Source of the DNA: Congeria kusceri
Taxonomy: Eukaryota; Mollusca; Bivalvia; Myida; Dreissenidae
Reading direction: 5' to 3'
Length of the DNA stretch: 64,000 nt
Assembly (NCBI GenBank): GCA_027627225.1
Contig: JAPFQT010000393.1
Location: 62,001 to 126,000, forward strand
Shown: positions 47,301-56,920 of the stretch, piece by piece
How the letters are laid out: every line of letters begins with the position of its first letter
Numbering within the stretch: the first letter of the stretch is position 1
Translations under genes and position numbers: made by a program
The notes under the pieces: generated by a model
What the model was told of the DNA's origin: nothing
What the model saw: only the letters and a program-made list of their open reading frames with translations
Databases searched by the model: none

Positions 47301-50300
47301 TAAAATTGCTTTGTTTTTTACCGGTACAAAAATTGTTAAATTTCTATGATATTTAGGTGAGATACATGTGTTGGACATATTAGATATATCATATGGTTTG
47401 TTTTATACGGTGCATATGCAATGGATAATTTACGAGGGCTTTGTGTAACGATTCAGAATGTTTTTTCTTCAAGTGCAATATTTCAAGGGAGACAAATGTT
47501 ACAAGTTTCAGACCAGCACAATTTTACTCCCTTGTTTTACGGGAAAACGGGGCTTAGTGCTAGTGCTATGTATAATACTGTTTTAGCTGTGACAGATCTA
47601 TGTTACTGTTTATTTGGTTTTGTGCATAATACAATCTTTTCTTTGATAATTTTAGTTCATGAAGATTTATTGTCTTTATGCTCGGAACTACTACTGGTTT
47701 GCAGTATTAACAGTGTTAAGGTACTATTGCATTCCATTCGATGCACAGCCATGTGATGTAGGTCTGTTGCTGTACAGGGGTTTGAATTTAAATTATACTC
47801 ACTCTAGTCCTTTTAGCTTTTCAATTTGTAGCAAACTTTAGTCTGTTTATAATACTTTATAGTACGGATAGGTCATAAGAGTTGTACTAAGAATGGCCTA
47901 TTGTTTGTTTTCAGTTTTTACGGTTCGGTTTGATGAAAGAAAGGCAACGAATAAATACACAAATCAGTAACCAGTTATTTCTCGTTTATATGACCAAGTG
48001 GTAGCTGACAGTAAAAACTCGTCTCGATGATGGATGGTTCAACACAAACAAATGAAGAAGAGAATATGCCCGATAGTGAACAGGAAGAACCAACGCCTGA
48101 ATCAGGTCAAGAACGGCCTCAAAGAGATAGAATACCTACAGAAAGGATGGCCGAATATTTACGTGACCTTGAGCAGCAAAGAAAGAAATCCTTTCAAAGT
48201 AGTTTTGAGAGATGGAAGCAGGCGGCAAGGGACATAAGGAAAGAACTTAAAGAAGACTGTTCAGAATCAGACATTGACCAAATGATTAGGCGCCTAAAAG
48301 ACAGGGAAACCAGTGTTATAAAAACATTTGAACAAATGCGCAATAGTTCGACACCTGCACCACCAGAATGTGTAAGACGCATAGATGCATGTACTGCAGT
48401 GACTACGGACATCATTAAGATAATGAACGAAAGGATAAGTGGAATCGATGAATACCAAAGAGAAATAGAGATTAAAAGACTTTCGGCATTAAAGGACAAT
48501 TCATATGCAAGATCTGTTTTCAGTGCAGTTACTGAAAGAACAACAACCTCTAACGTATCGGAAAAACTGGCAGATGCAGCAGCCGAAGTAGCGGTAAAAC
48601 AAAAAGAGTACGAACTGTTTCTAGCAGAACAACAATGCAAGACAAAGATTGCTATGATCGAAGCACAGCAAAAGTCAGAGTTACAAGAACATTATGATAG
48701 TTTAAAGAAGATAGAAGCGAAGAGAGGTGTAGACGTTGCCAAAGCAAGATTAAGTGCGTATAATCGCGTAATGAACTATTCTGAACGAGATTACAAACCA
48801 AATGTACATAGTGAACATATTTACACGGCAACTGAATTAAGTGATCATAACTCTAGTGAACAACCTAACAGAAAAAACACAGGGATTAGTTCAGAAACTT
48901 TAGGTCAAGCGTTGGCAGAGGCAATCAATTTGAACCGTCTACCTGTGCCAGAACCTAATGTATTTTCTGGAGACCCCTTGCAATACATAGAATGGAAGGC
49001 TTCCTTCCACACCTTGATAGAGCGCAAAGGTGTTCCCCCTGAAGAGAAGCTGTTCTACTTGAAAAAATACACAGGCGGTCCTGCGCGCAAGGCATTAGAA
49101 GGTTTCTTTTACAGCAATAATGCTTCAGCCTTCGAGAGTGCCAGGCAAGTTCTTGAAGAAAGATACGGCCATCCATTTGTAGTGCAAAGAGCTTTTCGCC
49201 ACAAACTCGAGAGTTGGCCCAAGATTGCGCCAAAAGATTCTATTGGCCTAAGAGATTTTGCTGACTTTTTACGTGGTTGCAGAGATGCTATGCCTCATGT
49301 ACCAAACCTAAGAATACTGGATGATTGCACAGAAAACCAGAAACTTATGTGCAAACTCCCGGACTGGGCCTCAATAAGATGGAACAGAAAGGTTACACAG
49401 ATCATGGAGTCGACAGGTGAATATCCTCAATTCAGTCAATTTGTGGACTTTATTGCTAATGAGGCTAGAGTGGCGTGTAACCCTATAACTTCACCATTTG
49501 CTATTGCATCAAATGATGCATTACTAGAAAAGAAAAAATCTACGGACACAAAACTTACCAAATCTACTGGGAATGCTAGAGCCTTAGCCACAAACACTGA
49601 CAGTTCTGCCGGAGCAGGTTCAAATAATTTTACAAAGACATTTCATTGTGAGTTTTGTAATAAAGACAATCATTATATTATGAAATGTGAACAATTCTTG
49701 CCTTTGACAATAGATAAGAAAAGAGACGCAATTCGTAGCAAAAACTTGTGTTTTGGTTGTCTTCGCAGAGGCCATATGAATAAAGACTGTAAAAGGAAAC
49801 ACACCTGTGCGATATGTAAAAGAAAACATCCCACTTGTCTTCATGAGGAAAGGCCAGTCCAACAATCGAACAGTGAACTCAGTGTCCCTGAACGAAGAAT
49901 TATCAATAATTCTGTAACTACACCAGATAACTCATCTAGTACTTCCATGATTGTGCCAGTATGGGTATCCACGCATGACAATCAAGCTCGTGAAATCCTG
50001 ACATATGCAATGCTGGACACACAGAGTGACACAACATTTATTTTGGATGACACTGTGGCAGCTTTAGAACTTAAAGGGCAAAGGGTTAAGTTAAGTTTGT
50101 CAACAATGACATCCCAGAATACTCATATAGACAGTTCAAAAGTCACAAACTTGAAAATTAGGGCATTTAATTCCACTGATCACGTTATAATAAACCATGC
50201 ATACACCAGAGATTTCATTCCTGTGGACCGTTCTCACATACCACAAAGTGAAACAATAAAGGGATGGCCACACCTATCGTCCATATCAGACCATATACAG

Positions 50301-53300
50301 CCATTACAATCCTGTGAGGTGGGGTTGTTGATTGGATATAACTGTCCACAAGCTCTGGCACCAAGAAGGGTTATCATAGGGCGCAATGATGAGCCATACG
50401 CGGTACAAACATTATTGGGTTGGAGTATCATCGGTTGCGCTAGAGATTCAAACTGCAGAGAAGGGTTAACGGGAAGCTGTCATCGAACAATGGTGCAAAC
50501 AAAGGAGATACCTGTATTTTCACCAATTGATGTGATCAAAGTTTTAGAAAGAGATTTCGCGAATGACGGGAAAGAAGGCAAAGTTTCACAAAATGACATT
50601 CACTTTCTTAACATTTTAGACGGTAACATTCGTGTAAAAGAAGATAAACACTTAGAGATGCCACTCCCCTTCAGACAGAGGCCCCTTTTGCCAAATAATA
50701 AACCCATGGCACTTTTACGTCTGAAGCATTTGAAGCGTAAGATGGGCAATTCAACATACTGTGATCACTATAAACAGTTCATGAAAGGTCTCATAGATCG
50801 AGGCGAAGCTGAACAAGTATTCGATAACGGTGAAGATGGCAACATATGGTACATTCCCCATCACGGCGTATACCACGCACAGAAACCAAATAAGATACGC
50901 GTAGTGTTTGACTGTTCTGCAAGATGTGGCAACACTTCCCTCAACCAGCACCTGCTCACGGGTCCCGACCTGACAAATGGCCTTGTAGGTGTATTATGTA
51001 GATTCAGAGAGCATCCAGTGGCTCTTATGTGCGACATAGAGGGTATGTTCCACCAGTTTAAAGTGAGAAAAGAAGATCGAGATTTTTTGAGGTTCCTATG
51101 GTGGGAGGACGGAGACGTAGAAAAGATGCCATTAGAATACAGAATGACAGTTCATCTGTTTGGGGCTGCGTCATCACCAGGTTGTGCAAATTATGGTCTA
51201 AAGTATCTGGCAAGAAACCACAGGGAAAAATTTTGTAAAGCATCACTTTTCGTTCAAAATGATTTTTACGTGGATGACGGACTGACCAGTTTAGAAACAG
51301 AAGAGGAAGCAATACAACTGGTGAAAGATGCTACTGAGTTATGTGCAGAGGGGGGTCTACATTTGCACAAGTTCCTATCAAACAGAAAGACAGTAATCGA
51401 GTCTATTCCAGTGACCGAAAGGGCAGCTGATATCAAAGATCTCGATATATCATTAGAGAAATTACCTGTAGAAAGAGCTCTTGGTATAAGATGGTGCTTG
51501 GAGAACGACATCTTCAAATTTGAAGTAAACATCAATCACAAAATGGCTACCAGAAGAAACATGTTGTCTATTGTTGCCTCCATATTTGACCCATTAGGTT
51601 TCTTGTCTCCCTTTACACTGACCGGCAAGAAAATACTCCAGGAAATGTGTCAGAAAGGTATTGACTGGGACGACCCCATACCTGCAAGTGCAAAGCCTGA
51701 ATGGGAGAAATGGGTAGAAGACCTTAACAATCTACAAGGTATACAGATCCCTAGGCCCCTAAAACCTACGAACTTTGGCAAACCGTCGCGTATAGAGCTA
51801 CACCACTTTTCTGATGCGAGTAACAGTGGATATGGACAGTGTTCGTATGTAAGGTTCATTACTGAAAGTAATATACACTGCGCTTTGGTGATGGCTAAAG
51901 GTAGAGTTGCACCACACAAGGTCGTTAGCATACCAAGACTTGAACTGACGGCTGCATTACTTTCTGTGAAGATCAGTACATTCCTGAAAGATGAACTTTC
52001 CCTCCAAATTGATGAAGAATACTTCTGGACAGATTCCCGTGTAGTTCTAGGTTACATCAGTAATGATGCAAAGAGGTTCCATGTGTTTGTCGCGAACCGT
52101 GTCCAAATGATTCGAGATGCCACCCAACCCAGTCAATGGTACTACGTCAGCTCAGAAAACAATCCTGCAGACCATGCATCTAGAGGTCTCTCTGCCAAGG
52201 AAATAGTCGATTCAACATGGCTTAAAGGTCCTGCATTTCTATGGGAAAGTGAACTTAGAATCAGTAGCGTTGATACAGAGCTACAGTTAGGAGACCCCGA
52301 GGTCAAAAGTGTTAGATCATGTAATACCAAATCAAAAACTTTCCCTTGCATCATAGAACGTCTTGAAAGATTTTCGAACTGGTCCCAACTGATAGCTGTC
52401 ATAGCTAGACTACAACGGATGTCTAATGGAATAAAAGGAAAACAGTCACCGTCAGCAATGGAAAGACAATTAGCTGAAAAAACAGTAGTGCGACTTGTTC
52501 AAAATAGTGTTTTTAAAGCCTCAATTAACTCTCTAAAAAGGTCTGAAAGGTTGTCAAATACAGATCCTTTGTATCCTTTGGACCCTATTCTTCGTGATGG
52601 AATCCTCTGCGTTGGTGGTAGATTAAAGAAGGCAGATCTTTCAGAAAGTTGTAGACATCCTGCCATATTACCAAGGAACAGTCATATTACAAAGCTAATA
52701 CTTACACATGCGCATCAAAATGTCTTACACCAGGGAAGGGGTATGACCTTGAACAAGTTGCGGTCATCAGGCTATTGGATTATTGGCGGGAGCAAGGTCG
52801 TGGCTGAATTTCTTCGGGGATGCGTTATTTGTAGGAAACTTCGACGCCCTACAGAGTGCCAAAAAATGGCAGACTTACCTACAGAACGTGTTGTGCCTTC
52901 ACCACCATTCTTGTATTGCGGAATGGACTGTTTCGGCCCCTTTACTGTCAAAAACGGACGCAAGGAAGTGAAACGATATGGACTCCTGATTACGTGTATG
53001 TGTTGTCGCGCGATACATATAGAGATGTTAGATGATATGTCGACAGACGCTTTAATAAACGCGTTGCGCTGTTTTATCGCGATTCGTGGAGCCGTGAAAC
53101 AAATCAGATCAGATCAGGGTTCAAACTTTGTAGGTGCGAAGAATGAATTTGAACGCGAAATTGCAGTTAATAAGCTGACGAAACATCTCGCGGAAAAACA
53201 ATGTGAATTCGTTATGAACGCGCCAAACGCGAGTCACACTGGAGGTGTATGGGAGAGACAAATTAAAACTGTGAGAAACATACTGAACACTGTTCTTCTG

Positions 53301-56300
53301 CTCTCTCCAGGAAGATTGGATGACTCGTCACTGAGAACAGTGTTCTATGAAGCCATGTCAATTGTTAATAGCCGCCCGCTAAATATTAGTGAAATTGACA
53401 ATCCAGATGTCGTTGAGCCACTGACACCTAATCACATTCTTACTGCAAAATCGCATATGCCTGAACCACCCCCAGGCAATTTTGTTAAGGAAGACCTCCT
53501 TCTTCGGAAACGTTGGAGAAGGGTGCAATACCTTCTCGAACAGTTCTGGACAAGGTGGAAAAGAGAATACATTTCTCAAATTGCTCTTAGACAAAAGTGG
53601 CATGAACGACGTCGAAACATACGCGTTAATGATATTGTGTTGGTGAAAGACATCGATTTACCGCGAATCCAGTGGCCACTTGCGATAGTTATAGAAGTCA
53701 CTGTTGACGATGACGGACTAGTGCGAAGAGCAAAGGTTAAACTTGGACAGCGAGGGTCTTCGCCAACAACTATTTTGGAACGCAGTGTTCATAAACTTGT
53801 ACTGCTGTTAGAGCAATAACTGTGCATTTATCAATTTTTCTTGCCATGCTTTCTACTGTTTGTAATTGTCAAGTAACAATTATTTGGTATAGATGTACTG
53901 TTATCAGTTGATTCTGATAAACTTTTCTTTAGTTTAGATGTATGAATTCCTCAGGGAGAGGATTAGATACTTGAAAATCAGTGTGATTTTGGGGGGAGTG
54001 TGAATGTCTTTGCTGCAATTAATTTAGTGGAACGTAACCATTTTTTATTATGCGCTTTGATTGTTTTTACATGCGGTATTGTCAGCCATTTTAAAGAAAA
54101 GTGTGGCCAACACACATATCCTATTTCTTCATGTGCATAATAATAGAATTCAGCAGCTTGGTTGAGAATCGAGGTATGATATATTTATGCGCTTGCATAT
54201 AAACTGTTAATAACTTATAGAACGTGTAGACGATGCTCTTCTGCATTTATTAACGAGTGCTAGGGTCTGTAAAATTGCTTTGTTTTTTACCGGTACAAAA
54301 ATTGTTAAATTTCTATGATATTTAGGTGAGATACATGTGTTGGACATATTAGATATATCATATGGTTTGTTTTATACGGTGCATATGCAATGGATAATTT
54401 ACGAGGGCTTTGTGTAACGATTCAGAATGTTTTTTCTTCAAGTGCAATATTTCAAGGGAGACAAATGTTACAAGTTTCAGACCAGCACAATTTTACTCCC
54501 TTGTTTTACGGGAAAACGGGGCTTAGTGCTAGTGCTATGTATAATACTGTTTTAGCTGTGACAGATCTATGTTACTGTTTATTTGGTTTTGTGCATAATA
54601 CAATCTTTTCTTTGATAATTTTAGTTCATGAAGATTTATTGTCTTTATGCTCGGAACTACTACTGGTTTGCAGTATTAACAGTGTTAAGGTACTATTGCA
54701 TTCCATTCGATGCACAGCCATGTGATGTAGGTCTGTTGCTGTACAGGGGTTTGAATTTAAATTATACTCACTCTAGTCCTTTTAGCTTTTCAATTTGTAG
54801 CAAACTTTAGTCTGTTTATAATACTTTATAGTACGGATAGGTCATAAGAGTTGTACTAAGAATGGCCTATTGTTTGTTTTCAGTTTTTACGGTTCGGTTT
54901 GATGAAAGAAAGGCAACGAATAAATACACAAATCAGTAACCAGTTATTTCTCGTTTATATGACCAAGTGGTAGCTGACAATCATAGCTCTGTAAAGGACT
55001 TGAAAGATAATCTGATAACCCTTCAATCTAATATTGACAAATGCATCAGGCTTCATGATGAAATGAAACAACTCCATGAAGCCCTACAACACATTTATGA
55101 TAAGAACAGAAACGAATTGTTGTTTATTGCAAGTAGAAAATGTCTACAAAAAATACAACAGCTTGAAACATATCTTAAAGTCCAGACATTTACAGTGCAA
55201 GCGAACCCAGACCAAGTCTTCACTGTGAAGGGGAAGTCTGTATATAATGTGCGCATACCAAGTGATTCATCAGCATGGATTATCAGAGGCATATGTGTTC
55301 TCCCTGATGGCCAGATTCTTGTTGTAGACTACAGTCATAACAAATTAAAGCTGCTGGACCAGCAGTACAGGGTGCTTACTCATTGTGATGTGTCTACTTA
55401 TCTATGGGACATGTGTCATATAGGACTGAGTGAAGTTGCTGTTACTGTTGATGATGATGACACACATGAGATCCAGTTTATCTCTGTCAACAATGGGCAG
55501 CTGGTGAAGGGCAGGAAGCTTCAGTTACAACATCGCTGTAGAGGTATCGCCCACCATCAGGGAGAGCTGTATGTCACTGATTGGACTGCACTGTACAAGT
55601 ACACACTGAGTGGGAAACTGGTCAGCAAGCTGTATAAGGATACATCAGATAGATATACAGGTTAGAATCATGGCGGGTTCATCCGGACATTATTAGAAAT
55701 ATGTATTATAAAGTAATTGTAAGACTGCAGAGTTGTAGAATGTACATGTGTCAGTTGAAGTTTACAACTGCAGTAAAGAATGATTTTCAATATTATTGAT
55801 TTATATATATGAGTTATCAGGCATTTTGACTGTCACTCCTGACTTCATGGCATGTCTATAAATAGACAGTGAGTGCAAATCGATGACACACCCTGTGACC
55901 TGCTGTTTATATTTTGTGGTTTTCGAGTAAATATACATGCATTATTGTTTCATAATTCATCGTGTTTTCAAACGTTATATGAAGTAAATAAACTTTAAAT
56001 TGTTGTAGTTGAAATTTGTTAAATTAATAGATGTGTATTTGTAAAACTGTTTAAATAACAACTGGCTTTTGTTACTTGTGTAGAAGAACAAGAGAGAACA
56101 GTTTTATTTCATGTTGTTTTGAAACATATTTCCTGTTGTAAAAGCTTAACTTCTGTTATTATAATGTACATGTACATGTTATAAATATGTCAGCCCGTGT
56201 CAGCTATAGAATAACACAGATGTCAGTAATCGTGTATACATGTATAGGAAATCTGTTATTACTGCATATAGTTACACATTCCCATGTGTACATGTTCACT

Positions 56301-56920
56301 GTAGTGTGTAATTGTTTCCATCTGTGTAATTGTGGTAAATGCAATTCTAACTCACCAGTCAACGTGTCAAACTTTTAGGCAATAAACTGATACAGAACCT
56401 TCCTGTCACACTAAAATATTTATTATTATTAGATTTTATGCGGATCTTTAAGGTGCGTAATTGTCTGTTTAACTACGCATTAATAATACCATGTCACTGC
56501 AGTTTGTGTATTAACATTATTAAACATTTAAAGTAATTTAATATCTTGATGTGACTCTGTTTTGCAGTATGGAAGTGTGCTGTGAGTCCCAGTGGGGATC
56601 GTATATACATCTCCAACCGCTCCCAGCACAAGATCCTCACCCTGGCCAGGGATGGGTCGGTACTCTCTACATTGGAGGACCCTGAACCACGAGACCCACG
56701 TGGTGTACATGTGACACCTGCAGGCCAGGTGTTGGTCTGTGGAGGCTGGTCCCACACTATCATACAGGTGGACAGGGAGGGCAGGAAGAAGCTGGCCACT
56801 CTGGCTACAGACAGGGATGGAGTGTGGAACCCATGGTCAGTCTGCTACAACAGGCACACAGCCTCCATCATTGTGGGACAATGGAACAACAACAACATCC
56901 TGGTGTTCAAAGTGCAATAG
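43973..56920 (+). CDS. TRIM-like B-box/NHL protein gene, second exon split by a retrotransposon
   Basis: Exons are 43973-44316, 46723-47029 plus 54985-55660 (one exon interrupted by the element at 47030-54979), and 56568-56920. Without the element and one ATCAT copy the coding length is 1,680 nt, exactly 560 codons, with consistent phases at both introns (CACAG|GTATTT...TTTTCAG|ACAG and TACAG|GTTAGA...TTGCAG|TATGG). The 559-residue product has two B-box-like zinc sites (about 21-55 and 86-115), a coiled coil (about 120-285) and an NHL-type beta-propeller (about 290-559). There is no RING. In bivalves such genes form large families and many are annotated as E3 ligase-like or immune-related; the ligand and role of this one are unknown. 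As sequenced, the frame stops seven codons into the LTR after residue 217. Confidence 0.85.
44455..44902 (+). repeat. Family 2 element, headless copy in intron 1
   Basis: It matches 30.5-31.48 kb without the nested insertion and ends GGGGGCATAACTGTTTTAAA...CTCTTGTT. It serves as the empty-site reference for the insertion at 30638-31227. Confidence 0.7.
45010..45820 (+). repeat. Palindromic dispersed repeat, split copy in intron 1
   Basis: 45010-45236 carries the first two thirds (GTTGTTTATTGGCCAATTAA, CACGCATCAGAACAACAAAG, TTTTTGCAATTGTAAGGAGA). 45713-45820 carries the last third (GCTCAGAATCAGGAC, TAATTGTGTTCTTAGTCTAT). About 475 bp of other sequence separates them. Confidence 0.55.
45244..45364. 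repeat. 121-bp fold-back palindrome in intron 1 of the TRIM-like gene
   Basis: TTATTGACTAGCTGGCCATT... is mirrored by ...AATGGCCATCTAGTCAACAA. The arms stay alignable to about 50 bp each (GATGTT.ACTGGGTGA against TCACCCAGTTAACATC). A transcript would fold into a long hairpin. Outside it, GTTATATAATCTAT (45372) and ATAGATTATATAAC (about 45697) form a second inverted pair. Confidence 0.75.
46723..47029 (+). CDS. TRIM-like gene, exon 2 upstream half (coiled coil)
   Basis: It follows the acceptor CTATCGTTTTCAG and reads QCAQVKLISESLQ and on, a heptad-rich stretch with many Gln, Leu, Glu and Lys. The reading frame is intact to His217 (CAT, 47027-47029), whose last bases belong to the ATCAT target duplication. 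Continuing into the LTR gives CECLCCN and TAA (47051-47053). Confidence 0.85.
47025..47029 (+). repeat. Target-site duplication ATCAT (left copy)
   Basis: ATCAT lies directly before the first LTR and again directly after the second (54980-54984). Five bases is typical of BEL/Pao insertions. Confidence 0.9.
47030..48010 (+). repeat. 5' LTR, 981 bp
   Basis: It runs from TGTGAATGTCTTTGC to GGTAGCTGACA. An AATAAA signal at 47950-47955, about 60 bp before the end, is a candidate poly(A) signal. A chance 111-codon frame (47421-47756) with hydrophobic stretches lies inside and is repeated in the other LTR. Confidence 0.95.
48011..48026 (+). other. Very short leader where the primer-binding site should be
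   Basis: Only 16 bases (GTAAAAACTCGTCTCG) separate the LTR from the start codon, and they do not begin with the usual TGG. The nearest TGG (47999) lies inside the LTR end. The primer used is therefore unclear. Confidence 0.5.
48027..53819 (+). CDS. BEL/Pao Gag-Pol polyprotein, 1,930 residues, intact
   Basis: This is a single frame with no stop or shift. Residues 1-300 are acidic and then strongly helical (likely coiled coil). About 305-460 is a Gag-like DUF1759 region (FSGDPLQYIEWKASF). About 540-605 holds CCHC-like zinc knuckles (CEFCNKDNHYIMKC, CFGCLRRGHMNKDC). The aspartic protease (DUF1758 type) has D664 in LDTQSD. The reverse transcriptase lies around 930-1130, with D1003 (MCDIEGMF) and YVDDG at D1083-D1084. 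The Pao-type RNase H region has D1263 (HFSDAS), E1306 (PRLELTAA) and D1336 (WTDSR). The integrase has an H-H-C-C zinc site (about 1555-1605) and the core acids D1634, D1696 and E1743 (GVWERQIK). About 1800-1925 matches the DUF5641-type C-terminal domain. All expected catalytic residues are present. The start is the first ATG, 16 bases after the LTR; an in-frame TAA at 48012 excludes an earlier start. There is no envelope gene. Confidence 0.95.
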   Translation: MMDGSTQTNEEENMPDSEQEEPTPESGQERPQRDRIPTERMAEYLRDLEQQRKKSFQSSFERWKQAARDIRKELKEDCSESDIDQMIRRLKDRETSVIKTFEQMRNSSTPAPPECVRRIDACTAVTTDIIKIMNERISGIDEYQREIEIKRLSALKDNSYARSVFSAVTERTTTSNVSEKLADAAAEVAVKQKEYELFLAEQQCKTKIAMIEAQQKSELQEHYDSLKKIEAKRGVDVAKARLSAYNRVMNYSERDYKPNVHSEHIYTATELSDHNSSEQPNRKNTGISSETLGQALAEAINLNRLPVPEPNVFSGDPLQYIEWKASFHTLIERKGVPPEEKLFYLKKYTGGPARKALEGFFYSNNASAFESARQVLEERYGHPFVVQRAFRHKLESWPKIAPKDSIGLRDFADFLRGCRDAMPHVPNLRILDDCTENQKLMCKLPDWASIRWNRKVTQIMESTGEYPQFSQFVDFIANEARVACNPITSPFAIASNDALLEKKKSTDTKLTKSTGNARALATNTDSSAGAGSNNFTKTFHCEFCNKDNHYIMKCEQFLPLTIDKKRDAIRSKNLCFGCLRRGHMNKDCKRKHTCAICKRKHPTCLHEERPVQQSNSELSVPERRIINNSVTTPDNSSSTSMIVPVWVSTHDNQAREILTYAMLDTQSDTTFILDDTVAALELKGQRVKLSLSTMTSQNTHIDSSKVTNLKIRAFNSTDHVIINHAYTRDFIPVDRSHIPQSETIKGWPHLSSISDHIQPLQSCEVGLLIGYNCPQALAPRRVIIGRNDEPYAVQTLLGWSIIGCARDSNCREGLTGSCHRTMVQTKEIPVFSPIDVIKVLERDFANDGKEGKVSQNDIHFLNILDGNIRVKEDKHLEMPLPFRQRPLLPNNKPMALLRLKHLKRKMGNSTYCDHYKQFMKGLIDRGEAEQVFDNGEDGNIWYIPHHGVYHAQKPNKIRVVFDCSARCGNTSLNQHLLTGPDLTNGLVGVLCRFREHPVALMCDIEGMFHQFKVRKEDRDFLRFLWWEDGDVEKMPLEYRMTVHLFGAASSPGCANYGLKYLARNHREKFCKASLFVQNDFYVDDGLTSLETEEEAIQLVKDATELCAEGGLHLHKFLSNRKTVIESIPVTERAADIKDLDISLEKLPVERALGIRWCLENDIFKFEVNINHKMATRRNMLSIVASIFDPLGFLSPFTLTGKKILQEMCQKGIDWDDPIPASAKPEWEKWVEDLNNLQGIQIPRPLKPTNFGKPSRIELHHFSDASNSGYGQCSYVRFITESNIHCALVMAKGRVAPHKVVSIPRLELTAALLSVKISTFLKDELSLQIDEEYFWTDSRVVLGYISNDAKRFHVFVANRVQMIRDATQPSQWYYVSSENNPADHASRGLSAKEIVDSTWLKGPAFLWESELRISSVDTELQLGDPEVKSVRSCNTKSKTFPCIIERLERFSNWSQLIAVIARLQRMSNGIKGKQSPSAMERQLAEKTVVRLVQNSVFKASINSLKRSERLSNTDPLYPLDPILRDGILCVGGRLKKADLSESCRHPAILPRNSHITKLILTHAHQNVLHQGRGMTLNKLRSSGYWIIGGSKVVAEFLRGCVICRKLRRPTECQKMADLPTERVVPSPPFLYCGMDCFGPFTVKNGRKEVKRYGLLITCMCCRAIHIEMLDDMSTDALINALRCFIAIRGAVKQIRSDQGSNFVGAKNEFEREIAVNKLTKHLAEKQCEFVMNAPNASHTGGVWERQIKTVRNILNTVLLLSPGRLDDSSLRTVFYEAMSIVNSRPLNISEIDNPDVVEPLTPNHILTAKSHMPEPPPGNFVKEDLLLRKRWRRVQYLLEQFWTRWKREYISQIALRQKWHERRRNIRVNDIVLVKDIDLPRIQWPLAIVIEVTVDDDGLVRRAKVKLGQRGSSPTTILERSVHKLVLLLEQ
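53991..53998 (+). other. Polypurine tract GGGGGGAG
   Basis: GGGGGGAG follows a TTTT run and abuts the TGTG start of the 3' LTR exactly. This is where plus-strand DNA synthesis would be primed, and it confirms the LTR boundary at 53999. Confidence 0.9.
53999..54979 (+). repeat. 3' LTR, 981 bp, indistinguishable from the 5' LTR
   Basis: It has the same ends, length and internal order as 47030-48010; comparing them line by line I found no mismatch. The candidate poly(A) signal is at 54919-54924. A GTG-started frame crosses from the LTR end into the host exon, but only the part from 54985 is host coding sequence. Confidence 0.95.
54980..54984 (+). repeat. Target-site duplication ATCAT (right copy)
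   Basis: It pairs with 47025-47029. The host reading frame resumes in phase directly after it (AGC at 54985). Confidence 0.9.
54985..55660 (+). CDS. TRIM-like gene, exon 2 downstream half (coiled-coil end, first propeller blades)
   Basis: Residues 218-442. It continues the coiled coil (SSVKDLKDNLITLQSNIDK), then a linker with KVQTFTVQANPDQVFTVKGK, then NHL-like blades (RGICVLPDGQILVVDYSHNK; RGIAHHQGELYVTDWTALYK). It ends one base into a codon at TATACAG|GTTAGA. The frame is intact, with no decay since the insertion. Confidence 0.85.
55661..56567 (+). other. Intron 2 of the TRIM-like gene
   Basis: 907 bp, AT-rich, GT...TTTTGCAG ends. No element recognised in it. Confidence 0.75.
56568..56920 (+). 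CDS. TRIM-like gene, last exon (rest of the propeller)
   Basis: G + TA completes Val443, then WKCAVSPSGDRIYISNRSQH, RGVHVTPAGQVLVCGGWSHT and the family-typical end SIIVGQWNNNNILVFKVQ with TAG at 56918-56920. GC content is clearly higher than in the flanks, as expected for constrained coding sequence. Confidence 0.9.

Larger units (their letters stand above)
47030..54979 (+). mobile_element. Complete BEL/Pao LTR retrotransposon, 7,950 bp
   Basis: The order is LTR (47030-48010), short leader, one polyprotein frame (48027-53819), polypurine tract (53991-53998), LTR (53999-54979). The LTRs begin TGTG and end GACA, are both 981 bp at a constant offset of 6,969, and I saw no difference between them. 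ATCAT flanks the element. The frame is uninterrupted. All of this indicates a very recent, possibly still mobile insertion. No envelope frame is present. It sits in the sense orientation inside exon 2 of the TRIM-like gene. Confidence 0.95.
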
